64,000 bases of DNA. Origin: Lewinellaceae bacterium. Lineage in GTDB: Bacteria > Bacteroidota > Bacteroidia > Chitinophagales > Saprospiraceae. Of this stretch, positions 63,240-64,000 are shown one piece after another. Numbering within the stretch: the first letter of the stretch is position 1; every line of letters begins with the position of its first letter. The DNA lies in the NCBI GenBank assembly GCA_024644235.1, contig JAHELJ010000020.1, positions 1 to 64,000 of the forward strand. The letters run 5' to 3'. A program made the translations under genes and the position numbers. Below the pieces are notes generated by a model. The model worked only from the letters and a program-made list of their open reading frames with translations. It was not told the origin of the DNA and ran no database searches.

Positions 63240-64000
63240 CTAGTCCAAGGTCATCGGTTCTCCCAGATAGAAATCAAGCACCTTTTTCCTAAATAGTAGA
63301 TTGAACTTAGCAATAGTTGCCTCGCTGACAGCCTGATTTAAGCGTACCTGAGCATCCAGAAGGTCGTAGTTATTGGACATTCCCAGGCCAAAACGCTGAT
63401 TCATATTATCATAGGCATTCTGGAGATATTCCACCCTCCGCAGACCAGCATCATATTGCGCTTCTGCAGTCTTGAGGTCAGCTAATATCTCCTGTATCTG
63501 TAGTTCCAGCGCTCTTTGGTTTTGTCTATTCTGATTTCTCACCAAGGAAAGGTTATGTTTTGCTCTGTCTACGTCTGCTTTGAAGCGGCCCCGATCATAT
63601 ATTGGAATGTTTAATTGCACGCCAAGTGCAAATCCGAGGTTTTGATTTAGTTGTTCGAAAAAGGGAGTTCGAAAAGCACTGAGTGGAACAGATGTTTCCT
63701 GTTCAAAAAGTACACTTTCACCGTTGATAAAAACACCGTCGCTCGTAACTCGTTGTAAAGTAAAATCTTCAAGTGTCTGCGACAGCGTAGAATAATTGGT
63801 ATTTAGGCCGGCACCAAAAAACAAACTAGGCATTCGGGCAGATTCAGCCAATGCTACTCCTTTCTCGGCAGCCCTTTCACCAAAATCCATGGCTAATATT
63901 TCTGGTCGCGTACGCTTGACTTGATCCAACACAGGCAGAAAATTGTAGTCATCTAAATCAGTGTCGGGATCGACGGTAGGAATTTCCACTTCAAAGGGAC
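63240..64000 (-). CDS. TolC-family outer-membrane efflux protein, 5' part outside the window
   Basis: About 253 codons at the 3' end; the frame stays open to the last base, so the true start lies beyond 64000 (a GTG at 63987-63989 is internal). The sequence fits one half of an outer-membrane efflux protein: amphipathic helices RPEILAMDFGERAAEKGVAL, QNRQNQRALELQIQEILADL and the strand-type region QLNIPIYDRGRFKADVDRAK, ending FLYLGEPM-like (DFYLGEPMTLD). It is the exit duct of an RND or ABC efflux system whose other parts should lie further on. Confidence 0.85.
   Translation of the reverse strand, partial: PFEVEIPTVDPDTDLDDYNFLPVLDQVKRTRPEILAMDFGERAAEKGVALAESARMPSLFFGAGLNTNYSTLSQTLEDFTLQRVTSDGVFINGESVLFEQETSVPLSAFRTPFFEQLNQNLGFALGVQLNIPIYDRGRFKADVDRAKHNLSLVRNQNRQNQRALELQIQEILADLKTAEAQYDAGLRRVEYLQNAYDNMNQRFGLGMSNNYDLLDAQVRLNQAVSEATIAKFNLLFRKKVLDFYLGEPMTLD

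Noticed and set aside
1-64000. Prophage, insertion sequence, defence island or secondary-metabolite cluster
   Set aside because: No integrase, transposase, phage structural, restriction, CRISPR or synthase genes were seen. The tail-fibre-like turns in the DTGL family occur widely in Bacteroidota surface proteins.

Overview
The window looks like chromosomal DNA of a marine or free-living Bacteroidota, probably from the Saprospiria/Lewinella-like group. The evidence is the Bacteroidota-style bS21, DUF2911 and S9 lipoproteins and exported proteins, secreted beta-helix and WNG-type repeat proteins, TAnnTTTG-like -7 boxes, near absence of Shine-Dalgarno sites, and intergenic AAGGC-type word repeats. 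The taxonomic placement is inference. No rRNA, tRNA, insertion sequence, prophage or CRISPR array was found.

Region 1 (1-14946) is a sugar-acid locus. garD (minus strand) is followed by a plus-strand pair, sialate-type esterase and DapA-family lyase. A six-gene minus-strand run then reads PLP enzyme, Gfo/Idh oxidoreductase, exported glucarate dehydratase, GntP permease, cytoplasmic glucarate dehydratase, secreted beta-helix protein. GarD and both glucarate dehydratases should yield 5-keto-4-deoxyglucarate, which the DapA-family enzyme could process. The first three genes of the run carry Tat-like leaders. The permease has an apparent 1-base frameshift at its 5' end. A phoX-like phosphatase, a HAD hydrolase and ung follow on the plus strand.

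Region 2 (16396-22311) is mostly minus strand: HtrA-like protease, a secreted unknown coupled to cfa, a lipoprotein, a TspO-like protein and a DUF2911 lipoprotein.

Region 3 (22389-32877) holds a tight plus-strand operon (Nramp-related transporter lacking the metal-site residues, atypical epimerase, DapA-family lyase, GNAT). It faces a minus-strand run of GH2 beta-galactosidase, Gfo/Idh oxidoreductase and esterase. This is the best candidate here for an undescribed carbohydrate-derivative pathway.

Region 4 (32878-35937) is a repeat-rich spacer and a decaying tandem family of secreted proteins: two intact genes, a 35-residue truncated copy and a C-terminal pseudogene, next to a small LuxR-type regulator.

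Region 5 (36248-46720) contains a gluconate-2-dehydrogenase-like pair with a probable Fe-S site, an AraC regulator, a SnoaL-like protein, rpsU with a structured leader, a bifunctional-looking sucrose-phosphate synthase/phosphatase with a GH32-like partner, and a secreted beta-helix protein.

Region 6 (46835-54600) groups metal and stress functions: P-type ATPase, ZIP transporter, universal stress protein, DUF5661, CNNM/CorC-like protein, a histone-deacetylase-like amidohydrolase and a PPP-type phosphatase.

Region 7 (54605-64000) has two secreted proteins, a spacer with a perfect 16-bp inverted repeat, an S9 peptidase with a strong terminator, a small lipoprotein cytochrome c, the pncB-pncA NAD salvage pair and the 3' part of a TolC-family gene that runs off the window.
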